Shown piece by piece: positions 8,003-15,179 of a stretch of DNA of 64,000 bases (position 1 is its first letter; every line of letters begins with the position of its first letter). The stretch comes from Microbacterium sp. BLY (GTDB lineage: Bacteria; Actinomycetota; Actinomycetes; Actinomycetales; Microbacteriaceae). Location of the stretch: the NCBI RefSeq assembly GCF_017939615.1, contig NZ_JAGKSR010000001.1, positions 1,426,001 to 1,490,000 of the forward strand, given 5' to 3'. The notes below the pieces were generated by a model. It made no database searches and was not told the origin of the DNA. It saw only the letters and a list, made by a program, of their open reading frames with translations. A program made the translations under genes and the position numbers.

Positions 8003-8587
8003 GTGGGACGGACTGCGGATGCCATCGCCGAAGGCGTCGCGATCGCGACGGCCGCTGCGCGCCTCGCCGTGAAGAATCACATCCTCATCGGCACGATCGC
8101 GGAGGGCGGCGTCTTCGACCTCGACAAGTACGTCGAGGATGCCCGTGCCGCCCTCGGGGCGATGGCGGAGGAGTCCGAGGAGGCGGCTGCCACGGTCACG
8201 GCGCTGCGGAAGCGGGCACGGGGCCGGCACTCCGATCCGGTCGGCACGCATGACTACCGGGATCGCGACGTGCGCAACCTGCGACGCCGGGCGAAGCAGT
8301 CGCACGGCGTCGCCCAGCGGCTGCGCGAGATGATGGACGACCGCGCCCAGCTCGAGGGCATCGTCGAGGAGGCGCGGGCGGCGGCCTGGGCCGACGTGCG
8401 GCACAATCTGGACCGCCGGCTGCGCGTCGAGGGCATGCGACCGGATCAGGACCCGGACTACGCGCGTATGCGTGAGGCGCGGATGCAGGCGCTGCGACTG
8501 GTCGATCTCCAGGCGCTCTCCTCGGAGCAGCGGGCGAAGGAGAAACGGCGCAAGAAGCAGGAGAAGACGGCCGCCAAGGCGGACTGA
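8003..8587 (+). CDS. Conserved hypothetical cytoplasmic, highly charged protein
   Basis: 194 residues, soluble, rich in Arg, Asp, Glu and Ala, with long helices and a basic C-terminus (EKRRKKQEKTAAK). I recognise no catalytic motif. Similar proteins seem to be conserved in Microbacteriaceae without a defined role. The start at GTG 8003 is preferred over GTG 7997 because AAAGGAGG at 7987-7994 would be only two bases from 7997 but eight from 8003. It sits just upstream of tRNA-Arg. Confidence 0.6.
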   Translation: MGRTADAIAEGVAIATAAARLAVKNHILIGTIAEGGVFDLDKYVEDARAALGAMAEESEEAAATVTALRKRARGRHSDPVGTHDYRDRDVRNLRRRAKQSHGVAQRLREMMDDRAQLEGIVEEARAAAWADVRHNLDRRLRVEGMRPDQDPDYARMREARMQALRLVDLQALSSEQRAKEKRRKKQEKTAAKAD

Positions 8588-8664
8588 GGCCTCGTTTCGC
8601 TTTCCGCTCTCGTCTGTTGTAGGCTGGTCGTCGGCCCGCTGGGCGGTAAAACACCGCGGGTCCT

Positions 8665-8737
8665 GCGCCTCTAGCTCAATGGATAGAGCATCTGACTACG
8701 GATCAGAAGGTTGGGGGTTCGAGTCCCTCGAGGCGCA
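8665..8737 (+). tRNA. tRNA-Arg (anticodon ACG)
   Basis: 73-nt cloverleaf without encoded CCA. Acceptor stem GCGCCTC (8665-8671) pairs with GAGGCGC (8730-8736), discriminator A at 8737. D arm contains AGCTCAATGGATAGAGC. Anticodon stem TCTGA/TCAGA encloses CTACGGA, so the anticodon is ACG. T arm has GGTTCGAGTCC. This tRNA, with A34 modified to inosine, would read CGU/CGC/CGA. Confidence 0.97.
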
Positions 8738-8756
8738 CACTGTGTTGAGACAGTAC

Positions 8757-8790
8757 AAGAACCCCCGTCGCGGAAGCGGCGGGGGTTCTT
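8757..8790. terminator. Bidirectional terminator between tRNA-Arg and lysR
   Basis: Arms AAGAACCCCCG (8757-8767) and CGGGGGTTCTT (8780-8790), extended inside by T-G and CGC/GCG pairs around a GGAA tetraloop (8772-8775). The flanking AAGAA/TTCTT gives A and U tracts on either strand. It lies between the convergent tRNA and LysR genes. Confidence 0.9.
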
Positions 8791-8814
8791 GCTGTTCCCG
8801 GGCGAATCCTCCGG

Positions 8815-9750
8815 TCAGAGCAGGCTGGTGATCGCGGGGTCGCGCTCGGCGAGGTCGGCCGCCGTGGCCATGATGGCGGTGCGCATCGCCGACACCGCGA
8901 CCGCGGGGGTGACGTCGGAGCGGTGGGCGAGGCTGATCGTCCGCGACATCGCGGGGTGGGCGAGTCGCGCGGACCGCAGCGCGGGGCGTTCGAACAGCAC
9001 CATCGCCGGGACGACCGCCACACCGACACCTCGTTCGACGAAGCGCAGCACCGCATCCATCTCGGCGCCCTCCAACGCGAGGGTCGGGGTGAGGTCGGCG
9101 GCCCGGAAGGCGGCGTCCATCGCGGCCCGCAGCTCGTAGCTCTCGTCGAACTGGATGAGCGGGAGAGTGGCGAGGTGCGCCAGGCTCACGGACGGGCCAT
9201 GGGTGACCGGAGGCGCGGACGCCGACGAGATCACCACGAGTTCCTCGGCGAGCAGCGGGACGTGGGTGAGGCTGACCCCCGCGGGCACCGGACCCTCGGA
9301 CTGGGTGACGAGGGCGATGTCGACGGCGCCGACCGCGAGCTGCTCGACGAGCAGCCGGGAGCCGCCCTCGGTGAGGTGCAGGTCGATGCCGGGGTGCGCG
9401 GCGTGGAACGAACTGAGGGCTTCCGCCACGAGGCTGATGCAGAGGGTGGGAGGCGCACCGAGGCGCACGCGGCCGCGGCGGAGCCCCGCGAGCTCGGCCA
9501 CCTCGTCGCGGATGGCGTCGGCCTCCGCGAGCATGCGCTGGGCGCGGGGGAGCAGGGTCTCGCCCGCGGCGGTCAGGGCGATGTGCCCGCGCGCCCGGTG
9601 GAACAGCTCGGCGCCGAGCTCCCGCTCGAGCGTGGAGATCTGGCGGCTCAGCGACGGCTGGGCGAGATGGAGGTGCTCGGAGGCGCGGGTGAAGTGTCCG
9701 AGGCGGGCGACTTCGACGAACCCGCGGAGCTGCTCGAGGTTCATATCCAT
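8815..9750 (-). CDS. LysR-family transcriptional regulator
   Basis: 311 residues. The LysR winged helix-turn-helix is at about residues 4-62 (LRGFVEVARLGHFTRASEHL, AQPSLSRQISTLERELGAEL). A periplasmic-binding-protein-like effector domain follows, about 92-300. It is transcribed divergently from the flavoprotein gene at 9822 with a 71-base gap, the usual LysR arrangement, so that gene is the likely target. Either ATG at 9750 or 9744 could be the start. An inverted repeat TTAGG-N4-CCTAA in the gap may be its binding site. Confidence 0.9.
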   Translation of the reverse strand: MDMNLEQLRGFVEVARLGHFTRASEHLHLAQPSLSRQISTLERELGAELFHRARGHIALTAAGETLLPRAQRMLAEADAIRDEVAELAGLRRGRVRLGAPPTLCISLVAEALSSFHAAHPGIDLHLTEGGSRLLVEQLAVGAVDIALVTQSEGPVPAGVSLTHVPLLAEELVVISSASAPPVTHGPSVSLAHLATLPLIQFDESYELRAAMDAAFRAADLTPTLALEGAEMDAVLRFVERGVGVAVVPAMVLFERPALRSARLAHPAMSRTISLAHRSDVTPAVAVSAMRTAIMATAADLAERDPAITSLL

Positions 9751-9793
9751 AGCGTACCCGCATGGTTTCCAGACGAACTATGCATTGGAGTTA

Positions 9794-9807
9794 TTAGGAT
9801 CGCCTAA
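9794..9807. promoter_or_regulatory. Candidate LysR binding site
   Basis: TTAGG-ATCG-CCTAA, perfect 5-bp arms, 14 bases before the flavoprotein ATG and within the divergent gap. It fits a LysR T-N(n)-A dyad and overlaps a TAACTA sequence (9805-9810) that could be the -10 of the flavoprotein promoter. Confidence 0.45.
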
Positions 9808-9821
9808 CTAGCGTCGAGAGC

Positions 9822-11552
9822 ATGAATGCACCCGAACGACAGATCTCCACCACGGTCCTCGTGATCGGCACGGGAGGCTCCGGGCTCCGCGCCGCGATCG
9901 AGGTCGCCGAGCACGGCGTGGACGTGCTCGCCGTCGGCAAGCGCCCGCGGCAGGACGCCCACACGTCGCTCGCGGCCGGCGGCATCAACGCGGCGCTCGG
10001 CACGATGGACGCCGAGGACAGCTGGCAGCAGCACGCCGCGGACACCATCAAGGAGAGCTACCTCCTCGCCAACCCCCACACCGTCCAGATCGTCACCCAG
10101 GGCGCCGAACGCGGCATCCGCGACCTCGAGCGCTGGGGCATGGACTTCGCCCGCGAAGGGGACGGCCGCATCTCGCAGCGCTTCTTCGGCGCCCACACCT
10201 ACCGCCGCACCGCCTTCGCCGGCGACTACACGGGCCTCGAGATCCAGCGGACCCTCGTCGCCCGCGCCGAGCAGCTCGACGTGCCCATCCTCGACAACGT
10301 CTACATCACCCGCCTCCTCGTGCGCGACAACGTCGTCTTCGGCGCCTACGGGTTCGACCAGGCGGACGGCACGCGCTACCTGATCCACGCGGACGCGGTC
10401 ATCCTCGCCGCCGGCGGACACAACCGCATCTGGCGGCGCACCTCGTCGCGGCGCGACGAGAACACCGGAGACTCGTTCCGGCTCGCGGTCGATGCGGGCG
10501 CGCGACTCCGCGATCCCGAGCTGGTGCAGTTCCATCCGTCCGGCATCATCGAGCCCGAGAACGCCGCGGGGACGCTCATCTCGGAGGCGGCGCGCGGCGA
10601 AGGCGGCATCCTGCGCAACGCGCTCGGGGAGCGCTTCATGGAGAGGTACGACCCCGAGCGGATGGAGCTGTCGACGCGCGATCGCGTCGCCCTCGCCGCC
10701 TACACCGAGATCCAGGAAGGACGCGGCACCGAGAACGGCGGCGTCTGGCTCGACGTGTCGCACCTGCCCCGCGAGACGATCATGACCCGGCTGCCGCGCG
10801 TCTATCAGACGATGATGGAGCTGCAGATGCTCGACATCACGGCGGAGCCGATCGAGATCGCACCGACCGCGCACTACTCGATGGGCGGTGTGTGGGTGCG
10901 GCCGGACGACCACCGGACCGACGTCGAAGGGCTGTACGCGATCGGGGAGGCGTCGAGCGGACTCCACGGGGCGAACCGTCTCGGCGGCAACTCCCTCATC
11001 GAGCTGCTCGTCTACGGGCGGATCGTCGGCCAGGCGGCCATGGCGCATGCGGCGGGGCTGGACGCGCAGCGCCGTTCCGCGGAGGCCGTGGCGGCGGCGC
11101 GGGCCGAGATCGACGACCTCCTCGCCGCCGAGGGGCGGGAGAACGTCCGGGCGCTGCAGCGCGCGATCCGCAACCTCATGACCGAGTACGCCGGTGTGGT
11201 GCGGTCGGAAGAAGGGCTGAAGGCGGGCCTCGCCGACCTCGACATGATCGAGGGGCGGATGGAGGACATCGGCATCCACCCGGACATCGCCGGATTCCAG
11301 GACCTCGCCCATGCGTTCGACCTCAAATCCTCCGCGCTCGCCGCCCGGGCGACGCTGGAGGCGGCCCGGGAGCGTCGGGAGACCCGCGGCTGCCACAACC
11401 GCAGCGACTTCCCGGACACCGATCCCACCCTGCAGGTGAACCTCGTCTGGTCGCCGACCGCCGGCGTGACGCGCGAGGAGATCCCCGCGATCCCGGCCGA
11501 GATCGCCGAACTCATGCGCGACGTCGACACCACCGGCAAGCTCGTCGAGTAG
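9822..11552 (+). CDS. SdhA/FrdA-like FAD-dependent dehydrogenase without visible partner subunits
   Basis: 576 residues of the succinate dehydrogenase/fumarate reductase flavoprotein family. FAD-binding GTGGSGLRAAIEVAE is near the N-terminus. H47 in DAHTSLAAGGIN is at the position of the histidine that binds FAD covalently in SdhA/FrdA; L-aspartate oxidases lack it. Catalytic-site segments are conserved: VQFHPSG, GTLISEAARGEGG, STRDRVALA, PTAHYSMGGV and GLHGANRLGGNSL. A C-terminal helical domain ends in an SdhA-like segment (RETRGCHNRSDFPDTD). No SdhB, SdhC or SdhD gene is adjacent. It may be a soluble or specialised enzyme, or its partners are elsewhere. Control by the divergent LysR gene is inferred. 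Confidence 0.82.
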   Translation: MNAPERQISTTVLVIGTGGSGLRAAIEVAEHGVDVLAVGKRPRQDAHTSLAAGGINAALGTMDAEDSWQQHAADTIKESYLLANPHTVQIVTQGAERGIRDLERWGMDFAREGDGRISQRFFGAHTYRRTAFAGDYTGLEIQRTLVARAEQLDVPILDNVYITRLLVRDNVVFGAYGFDQADGTRYLIHADAVILAAGGHNRIWRRTSSRRDENTGDSFRLAVDAGARLRDPELVQFHPSGIIEPENAAGTLISEAARGEGGILRNALGERFMERYDPERMELSTRDRVALAAYTEIQEGRGTENGGVWLDVSHLPRETIMTRLPRVYQTMMELQMLDITAEPIEIAPTAHYSMGGVWVRPDDHRTDVEGLYAIGEASSGLHGANRLGGNSLIELLVYGRIVGQAAMAHAAGLDAQRRSAEAVAAARAEIDDLLAAEGRENVRALQRAIRNLMTEYAGVVRSEEGLKAGLADLDMIEGRMEDIGIHPDIAGFQDLAHAFDLKSSALAARATLEAARERRETRGCHNRSDFPDTDPTLQVNLVWSPTAGVTREEIPAIPAEIAELMRDVDTTGKLVE

Positions 11553-11577
11553 TCCTCCGAGACCCCGCCGACGCGCC

Positions 11578-11615
11578 GAGACCCCGCCCAGCAGACGTCT
11601 GCAGGGCGGGGTCTC
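11578..11615. terminator. Terminator hairpin built from a dispersed GAGACCCCGCC repeat
   Basis: Arms GAGACCCCGCCC (11578-11589) and GGGCGGGGTCTC (11604-11615) enclose the palindrome GCAGACGTCTGC. It sits between the convergent flavoprotein gene and the 90-residue acidic protein gene. A direct copy of GAGACCCCGCC also lies at 11559-11569, and the sequence ACGCGCCGAGACCCCGC (11571-11587) recurs inverted at 46041-46057. Confidence 0.8.
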
Positions 11616-11624
11616 GCGGAGGAG

Positions 11625-11897
11625 TCAGTCGACGCCGAGGCCGACCGCCTCGTGATCGGGCTCGGGGTCGTCGCGCTTCGGGGCCTTCGGCTCCTCGCCG
11701 GGGGACTTCTCGGTGCTGGGCTCCTCCAGCTCCTCGGTGCTCGGCACCTCGGCGGGGTCGGCGTCTTCGGGGGAGTCCGCCTGCTCCGGCGTCGTCGCCT
11801 CGCCCTCCGAGGTGTCGGAGGCCGGTGTCGGCGTCGGGGTCTGCGCCTCTGCGGAGAGGTCGTCGTTCGCGGTCGGTTCGGGAGTGCTGTCGGTCAT
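11625..11897 (-). CDS. Small acidic, disordered Pro/Glu/Thr-rich protein
   Basis: 90 residues, almost entirely Pro, Glu, Asp, Ser, Thr and Ala, with no hydrophobic core, so intrinsically disordered and very acidic. No family recognised. Minus-strand AAAGGGA precedes the ATG by five bases, and the gene has its own terminator, which support it being real. It is divergent from L-serine dehydratase. Confidence 0.6.
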   Translation of the reverse strand: MTDSTPEPTANDDLSAEAQTPTPTPASDTSEGEATTPEQADSPEDADPAEVPSTEELEEPSTEKSPGEEPKAPKRDDPEPDHEAVGLGVD

Positions 11898-12021
11898 GAT
11901 CGTCCCTTTCTGCGATGTCGTCCGCCCAGCCTGCCTCCGTCTCCGCGCGAGATGAAGGGCCTTGACGCGGGCGCACCCGCTGCGCGGTTAGTCGCGGTGA
12001 ACCGGAGTCCGGAAGTCGGCG

Positions 12022-12027
12022 TAGCCT
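12022..12027 (+). promoter_or_regulatory. Probable -10 of leaderless sdaA transcript
   Basis: TAGCCT ends six bases before the GTG start of sdaA. TTGACG at 11962 is too far to be its -35. The GGAGGGG that follows lies directly against the GTG, too close to act as a Shine-Dalgarno sequence. Confidence 0.4.
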
Positions 12028-12033
12028 GGAGGG

Positions 12034-13527
12034 GTGACTGCGTACGTCTCGGCCTTCGACCTGTTCTCCATCGGGGTCGGTCCGTCCAGCTCGCACACCG
12101 TCGGCCCCATGCGGGCCGCACTCGACTTCGCCCGGCGGCTCTCGGCCTCCGGGGAGCTCGCCCGCGTCGGCGGCGTGGAATGCACCCTGTACGGCTCCCT
12201 CGGAGCGACCGGCATCGGCCACGGCACGCCCGACGCGGTGGTCGCCGGGCTTCGGGGCCTCGAACCGGAGACCTGCGACCCGGCGGACGTGCGCGCGGCC
12301 TGGGCCGCCTACCCGGAGGGCGAGGGCCTGCGGATCGACGGCGCCCACACGGTGCCGTTCCGGAAGGACGACATCGTCTTCGCGCCGCGCACCCGTCTGC
12401 CCGGCCACCCGAATGCGATGACGCTCATCGCCCGGGACCGCGACGGCCGGACGCTGTTCGAGCAGACGTACTACTCGATCGGCGGCGGGTTCATCCGGCG
12501 CGAGGGGGAGGAGGCGCGCCTCGCCACCGGCGCCTTCCCGCACCCGTACGCCGACGCCGCCTCCCTGCTCGCCCTGTGCGATGAGCACGGACTCTCCATC
12601 GCCGAGGTCGCGCGACGCAACGAGACCGCGCTGCGCAGCGAGGAGGAAGTCGCCGCCGGTCTCGACGCGATCTGGGATGCGATGGCGGGCTGCGTGGACG
12701 CGGGCCTCCACGCGGACGGCGTCCTCCCCGGCATGCTGCAGGTGAAGCGTCGCGCCGGCACGATCCGCGCGCAGCTCGAGGCTGTCGAGGCCGACGGCCA
12801 TCGGGAGCTCCCGGGCGAGTGGCTCGGGGCGTTCGCCCTGGCCGTGAACGAGGAGAACGCGGCCGGTGGCCGCGTGGTGACCGCCCCCACCAACGGCGCG
12901 GCCGGCATCCTCCCCGCGGTGGCCATGTACTGGTGGCGCTTCCTCGCCGACTCGGGGCTGGGAGCGGGGAACGCGGTGACCCCCTACGGCGAGCTCGTGG
13001 GCAGTGCGCTGCTGGGGTTCGACGGGGGCGCGCCGTCCGCCGCGGCTCTCGACGGGGAGGACGCGGAGATCGCCGAGGCCAACCGGCGCCGCGGCATCCG
13101 ACGGTTCCTGCTGACGGCGACGGCCCTGGGCTCGCTGTTCAAGGCCAACGCCTCCATCTCGGGGGCGGAGGGCGGTTGCCAGGCGGAGGTCGGGTCGGCC
13201 TGCGCGATGGCGGCGGGCGGTCTCACCGCCGTGATGGGCGGGACGAACCGGCAGATCGAGAACGCGGCGGAGATCGCGATGGAGCACCACCTCGGCCTCA
13301 CGTGTGACCCGATCGGCGGTCTCGTGCAGATCCCCTGCATCGAGCGCAACGCGATCGCCGCCTCGACCGCGGTCACCGCCGCCCGGCTCGCTCTCCGCGG
13401 TGACGGCAGTCACTATGTCTCCCTCGATGCGGTCGTCGAGACCATGCGGCAGACCGGTGCCGACATGTCGACGAAGTACAAGGAGACCAGCGAGGGCGGT
13501 CTCGCCGTCAACGTCATCGAGTGCTGA
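12034..13527 (+). CDS. sdaA: L-serine dehydratase (iron-sulfur, single chain)
   Basis: 497 residues. It deaminates L-serine to pyruvate and ammonia with a [4Fe-4S] cluster. The beta-type domain starts at FDLFSIGVGPSSSHTVGPM (about residues 7-25). The alpha-type domain includes PTNGAAGILPAV and ASISGAEGGCQAEVGSACAM. Likely cluster cysteines are in GGCQAEVGSAC, LTCDPIGG and VQIPCIERN. The chain is about 40 residues longer than usual for this family, because of an extra segment (about residues 308-352, rich in Gly, Ala and Glu) before RRFLLTATALGSLFKANAS. GTG start, probably leaderless. Confidence 0.93.
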   Translation: MTAYVSAFDLFSIGVGPSSSHTVGPMRAALDFARRLSASGELARVGGVECTLYGSLGATGIGHGTPDAVVAGLRGLEPETCDPADVRAAWAAYPEGEGLRIDGAHTVPFRKDDIVFAPRTRLPGHPNAMTLIARDRDGRTLFEQTYYSIGGGFIRREGEEARLATGAFPHPYADAASLLALCDEHGLSIAEVARRNETALRSEEEVAAGLDAIWDAMAGCVDAGLHADGVLPGMLQVKRRAGTIRAQLEAVEADGHRELPGEWLGAFALAVNEENAAGGRVVTAPTNGAAGILPAVAMYWWRFLADSGLGAGNAVTPYGELVGSALLGFDGGAPSAAALDGEDAEIAEANRRRGIRRFLLTATALGSLFKANASISGAEGGCQAEVGSACAMAAGGLTAVMGGTNRQIENAAEIAMEHHLGLTCDPIGGLVQIPCIERNAIAASTAVTAARLALRGDGSHYVSLDAVVETMRQTGADMSTKYKETSEGGLAVNVIEC

Positions 13528-13530
13528 CCG

Positions 13531-13614
13531 AGCCGACCCACCCCCTTGTGTGCGTCCCGGCCCCCTGCGTGCGGACGGAAAGGGGTGGCTGGCACGGAAA
13601 GGGGTGGGTCGGCT
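13531..13614 (+). terminator. Long inverted repeat with internal direct repeats after sdaA
   Basis: Outer arms AGCCGACCCACCCC (13531-13544) and GGGGTGGGTCGGCT (13601-13614) form 14 bp. Inside, ACGGAAAGGGGTGG occurs twice (13575-13588 and 13595-13608). It starts four bases after the sdaA stop, so it probably terminates sdaA. The direct repeats are unexplained. Confidence 0.55.
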
Positions 13615-13640
13615 GAGGCCGGAGGCGCATAATTCATCGC

Positions 13641-14426
13641 ATGAGCAATGACTCCGCGGTGGAGATCGCGCGGCTGCGCGTAAGGCGCGGGGCGGTGTCG
13701 GTGTTCGACGGCATCGACCTCGCCATCCCGCGCGGCCAGATCACGGGCCTGCTGGGGCCGTCGGGATGCGGCAAGACCACGCTCATGCGGGCGATCGTCG
13801 GCGTGCAGCGGATCGCGTCCGGCAGCGTCACCGTCCTGGGCGAGCCCGGGGGTTCCCGGCAGCTGCGTCACCGCGTCGCCTACGGTACGCAGGGTGCCGC
13901 CGTCTACGGCGATCTCAGCGTGCGGCAGAACCTCTCGTACTTCGCGTCGCTCCTGAAAGCGCCCCGGGGCGCTGTCGATCGGGTCATCCAGGAGGTCGGC
14001 CTCGGGGCACAGGCCGCGCAGCGCGTCGAAGCCCTGAGCGGGGGCCAGGCGACGAGGGTGTCGCTCGCGGCGGCGCTGATCGGCGCCCCCGAGCTCATCG
14101 TGCTGGACGAGCCGACCGTCGGCCTCGACCCCGTGCTGCGCGCCGACCTGTGGACCCTGTTCCGCGGCCTCGCCGATCGCGGGGTGACGCTCATCGTCTC
14201 CAGCCATGTGATGGACGAGGCGGTGCGCTGCGATCGGCTGCTTCTGCTGCGGGAGGGAAGGATCATCGCGGACACCACGCCGTCCGCGCTGCTCGCCGAC
14301 ACCGGGACGAACGACGCCGACGCCGCGTTCCTCGCACTGATCGAGCGCGACCGGAGAGCAGCGCCGGGAGACACCAGGCGCGCGCGGCGCGACGCGCACC
14401 TGCCGGACGACGAGGCCGGGCGATGA
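13641..14426 (+). CDS. ABC-2 type exporter, ATP-binding protein
   Basis: 261 residues. Walker A is GPSGCGKTT (about 36-44), signature LSGGQATRVSLA, Walker B LIVLDEPTVGLD, switch histidine in LIVSSHVMDEA. The glycine in the position after LSGGQ is followed by AT instead of the usual Q/R, a small deviation. The stop overlaps the permease ATG. A two-gene ABC-2 exporter like this moves a drug, lipid or peptide outward; the substrate cannot be read from sequence. CATAAT at 13628-13633 lies seven bases before the ATG, so the transcript is probably leaderless. Confidence 0.92.
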   Translation: MSNDSAVEIARLRVRRGAVSVFDGIDLAIPRGQITGLLGPSGCGKTTLMRAIVGVQRIASGSVTVLGEPGGSRQLRHRVAYGTQGAAVYGDLSVRQNLSYFASLLKAPRGAVDRVIQEVGLGAQAAQRVEALSGGQATRVSLAAALIGAPELIVLDEPTVGLDPVLRADLWTLFRGLADRGVTLIVSSHVMDEAVRCDRLLLLREGRIIADTTPSALLADTGTNDADAAFLALIERDRRAAPGDTRRARRDAHLPDDEAGR

Positions 14427-15157
14427 ACGGGCGTCGGCTGTTCGCGACCGCCGGCCGGGTGCTCCGACAGCTCCGGCACGATCCGCGGTCGATCGCCCTG
14501 ATGCTCGTCGCCCCGAGCCTGCTCGTCGGACTCTTCGCCTGGCTGTTCAGCGACCAGGACGGCGTGTTCGACCAGTTCGGCGGGGCGATCCTGGCGCTGT
14601 TCCCGTTCATCGTGATGTTCCTCATCACGTCGATCACCACCCTGCGCGAGCGACGTTCCGGCACCCTGGAACGTCTGATGACCACGCCGCTCGAGAAGGC
14701 CGACTTCATCCTCGGGTACGCCCTCGCCTTCGGACTGATGGCTCTGCTGCAGGCGCTGATCACCGTGTCGTTCGCGGTCGGGGTGTGCCGCCTCGACGTC
14801 GACGGGCCGCTGTGGCAGCTGGGCCTCGTCGCGGTCGTCGACGCGCTGCTCGGCACGGCGCTGGGGCTGCTGGCGAGCGCGTTCGCCCAGACCGAATTCC
14901 AGGCGGTGCAGTTCATGCCCCTGCTGGTGTTCCCGCAGATCATCCTCGGCGGTCTGTTCATGCCGCGCGACGAGATGCCCGACGTGCTGTACGCGATCTC
15001 CGATTGGCTGCCGCTGAGCTATGCGATCGACACGATCAATGCGGTCACGGCAGGGGACTCCGGCAGGGACGTGTTCGGTCCGCTGCTCGTCGTCGCCGCC
15101 TTCGCGGTCGGTGCTCTGATCCTCGCCGCGCTCACGCTCCGGCGGCGCACGCGCTGA
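14423..15157 (+). CDS. ABC-2 type exporter, permease
   Basis: 244 residues with six transmembrane helices. The ABC-2 coupling region is visible (TLRERRSGTLERLMTTPLEK, about 73-92), as is the later PLLVFPQIILGGLFMPRDEM and LPLSYAIDTINAV pattern typical of DrrB/NodJ-type permeases. It overlaps the ATPase gene by four bases and converges on hrpB with only 22 bases between the stops. Confidence 0.92.
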   Translation: MNGRRLFATAGRVLRQLRHDPRSIALMLVAPSLLVGLFAWLFSDQDGVFDQFGGAILALFPFIVMFLITSITTLRERRSGTLERLMTTPLEKADFILGYALAFGLMALLQALITVSFAVGVCRLDVDGPLWQLGLVAVVDALLGTALGLLASAFAQTEFQAVQFMPLLVFPQIILGGLFMPRDEMPDVLYAISDWLPLSYAIDTINAVTAGDSGRDVFGPLLVVAAFAVGALILAALTLRRRTR

Positions 15158-15179
15158 GCCGGAGACCCGGGGCTGCGGG

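Noticed and set aside
8696..9763. Long minus-strand frame overlapping lysR and the tRNA
   Set aside because: Arg/Pro-rich product in a different frame from the clear LysR protein; it runs across the tRNA.
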